Positions 5,206 through 5,243 of a stretch of 5,243 nt of DNA are shown here, piece by piece. Location: assembly GCA_002401565.1 (NCBI GenBank), contig NVTL01000063.1:1771-7013 (forward strand). The letters run 5' to 3'. Source of the stretch: Rhodospirillaceae bacterium (GTDB taxonomy: Bacteria > Pseudomonadota > Alphaproteobacteria > Rhodospirillales > Magnetovibrionaceae). How positions within the stretch are numbered: the first letter of the stretch is position 1; the number at the start of each line of letters is the position of its first letter. A program made the translations under genes and the position numbers. The notes beneath the pieces were generated by a model, which did not search any database, was not told where the DNA came from, and was given only the letters and a program-made list of their open reading frames with translations.

Positions 5206-5243
5206 ATGACCATTCGCTCAGATTTTACCGACGCTATTGGCAA
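5206..5243 (+). CDS. 5' end of a gene, probably cysteine synthase (cut by window edge)
   Basis: Only 12 complete codons are present, reading MTIRSDFTDAIG and followed by AA. The ending DAIG plus a codon starting AA fits the DxIGNTPL motif at the N-terminus of PLP-dependent O-acetylserine sulfhydrylases (CysK family), which make cysteine from O-acetylserine and sulfide. Related PLP enzymes such as cystathionine beta-synthase share this motif, so the exact member is open. AGGA at 5195-5198 lies seven bases before the ATG, supporting a real start. Confidence 0.5.
   Translation, partial: MTIRSDFTDAIG

Overview
The window looks like chromosomal DNA of a Gram-negative proteobacterium. An alphaproteobacterium of the Rhodospirillales type is my best guess, with low certainty. 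The reasons are Sec-exported redox proteins, a DadA-type D-amino acid dehydrogenase, a NudF-type ADP-ribose pyrophosphatase and AGGA-type ribosome binding sites. I see no mobile element, CRISPR array, tRNA or rRNA. All five complete genes, and a sixth cut by the right edge, lie on the + strand.

Region 1 (1-328) is an AT-rich stretch with no convincing gene. It holds a sigma-54-like promoter candidate facing the first gene, a perfect extended -10 facing left, a 6-bp GC inverted repeat and a repeated 9-mer.

Region 2 (329-2604) is a possible periplasmic redox pair. The first gene encodes an exported diheme c-type cytochrome built from two nearly identical heme units (about 92% protein identity, about 89% DNA identity over the 104-residue core). 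It ends at a strong intrinsic terminator. The second gene has its own promoter candidate and encodes an exported eight-bladed PQQ-like beta-propeller protein of 390 residues when started at the better ATG (1432). It ends at an almost perfect palindromic terminator. The two genes are separate transcription units, so a functional link rests only on adjacency and on both products being exported redox-type folds. I cannot name a substrate.

Region 3 (2701-5099) is a tight three-gene operon. It encodes D-amino acid dehydrogenase (dadA), a small four-helix CopD-family membrane protein, and ADP-ribose pyrophosphatase (nudF). The nudF start codon overlaps the end of the copD-like gene in the sequence ATGCCTAA. 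No clear terminator follows. A separate gene starts at 5206; its first 12 codons resemble the N-terminus of a cysteine synthase.

The least ordinary object is the duplicated cytochrome. Its repeat units are out of phase with the protein ends: a 'closing' segment sits at the N-terminus and is missing at the C-terminus. This could reflect loss of further units, or completion of the last domain within or between chains.
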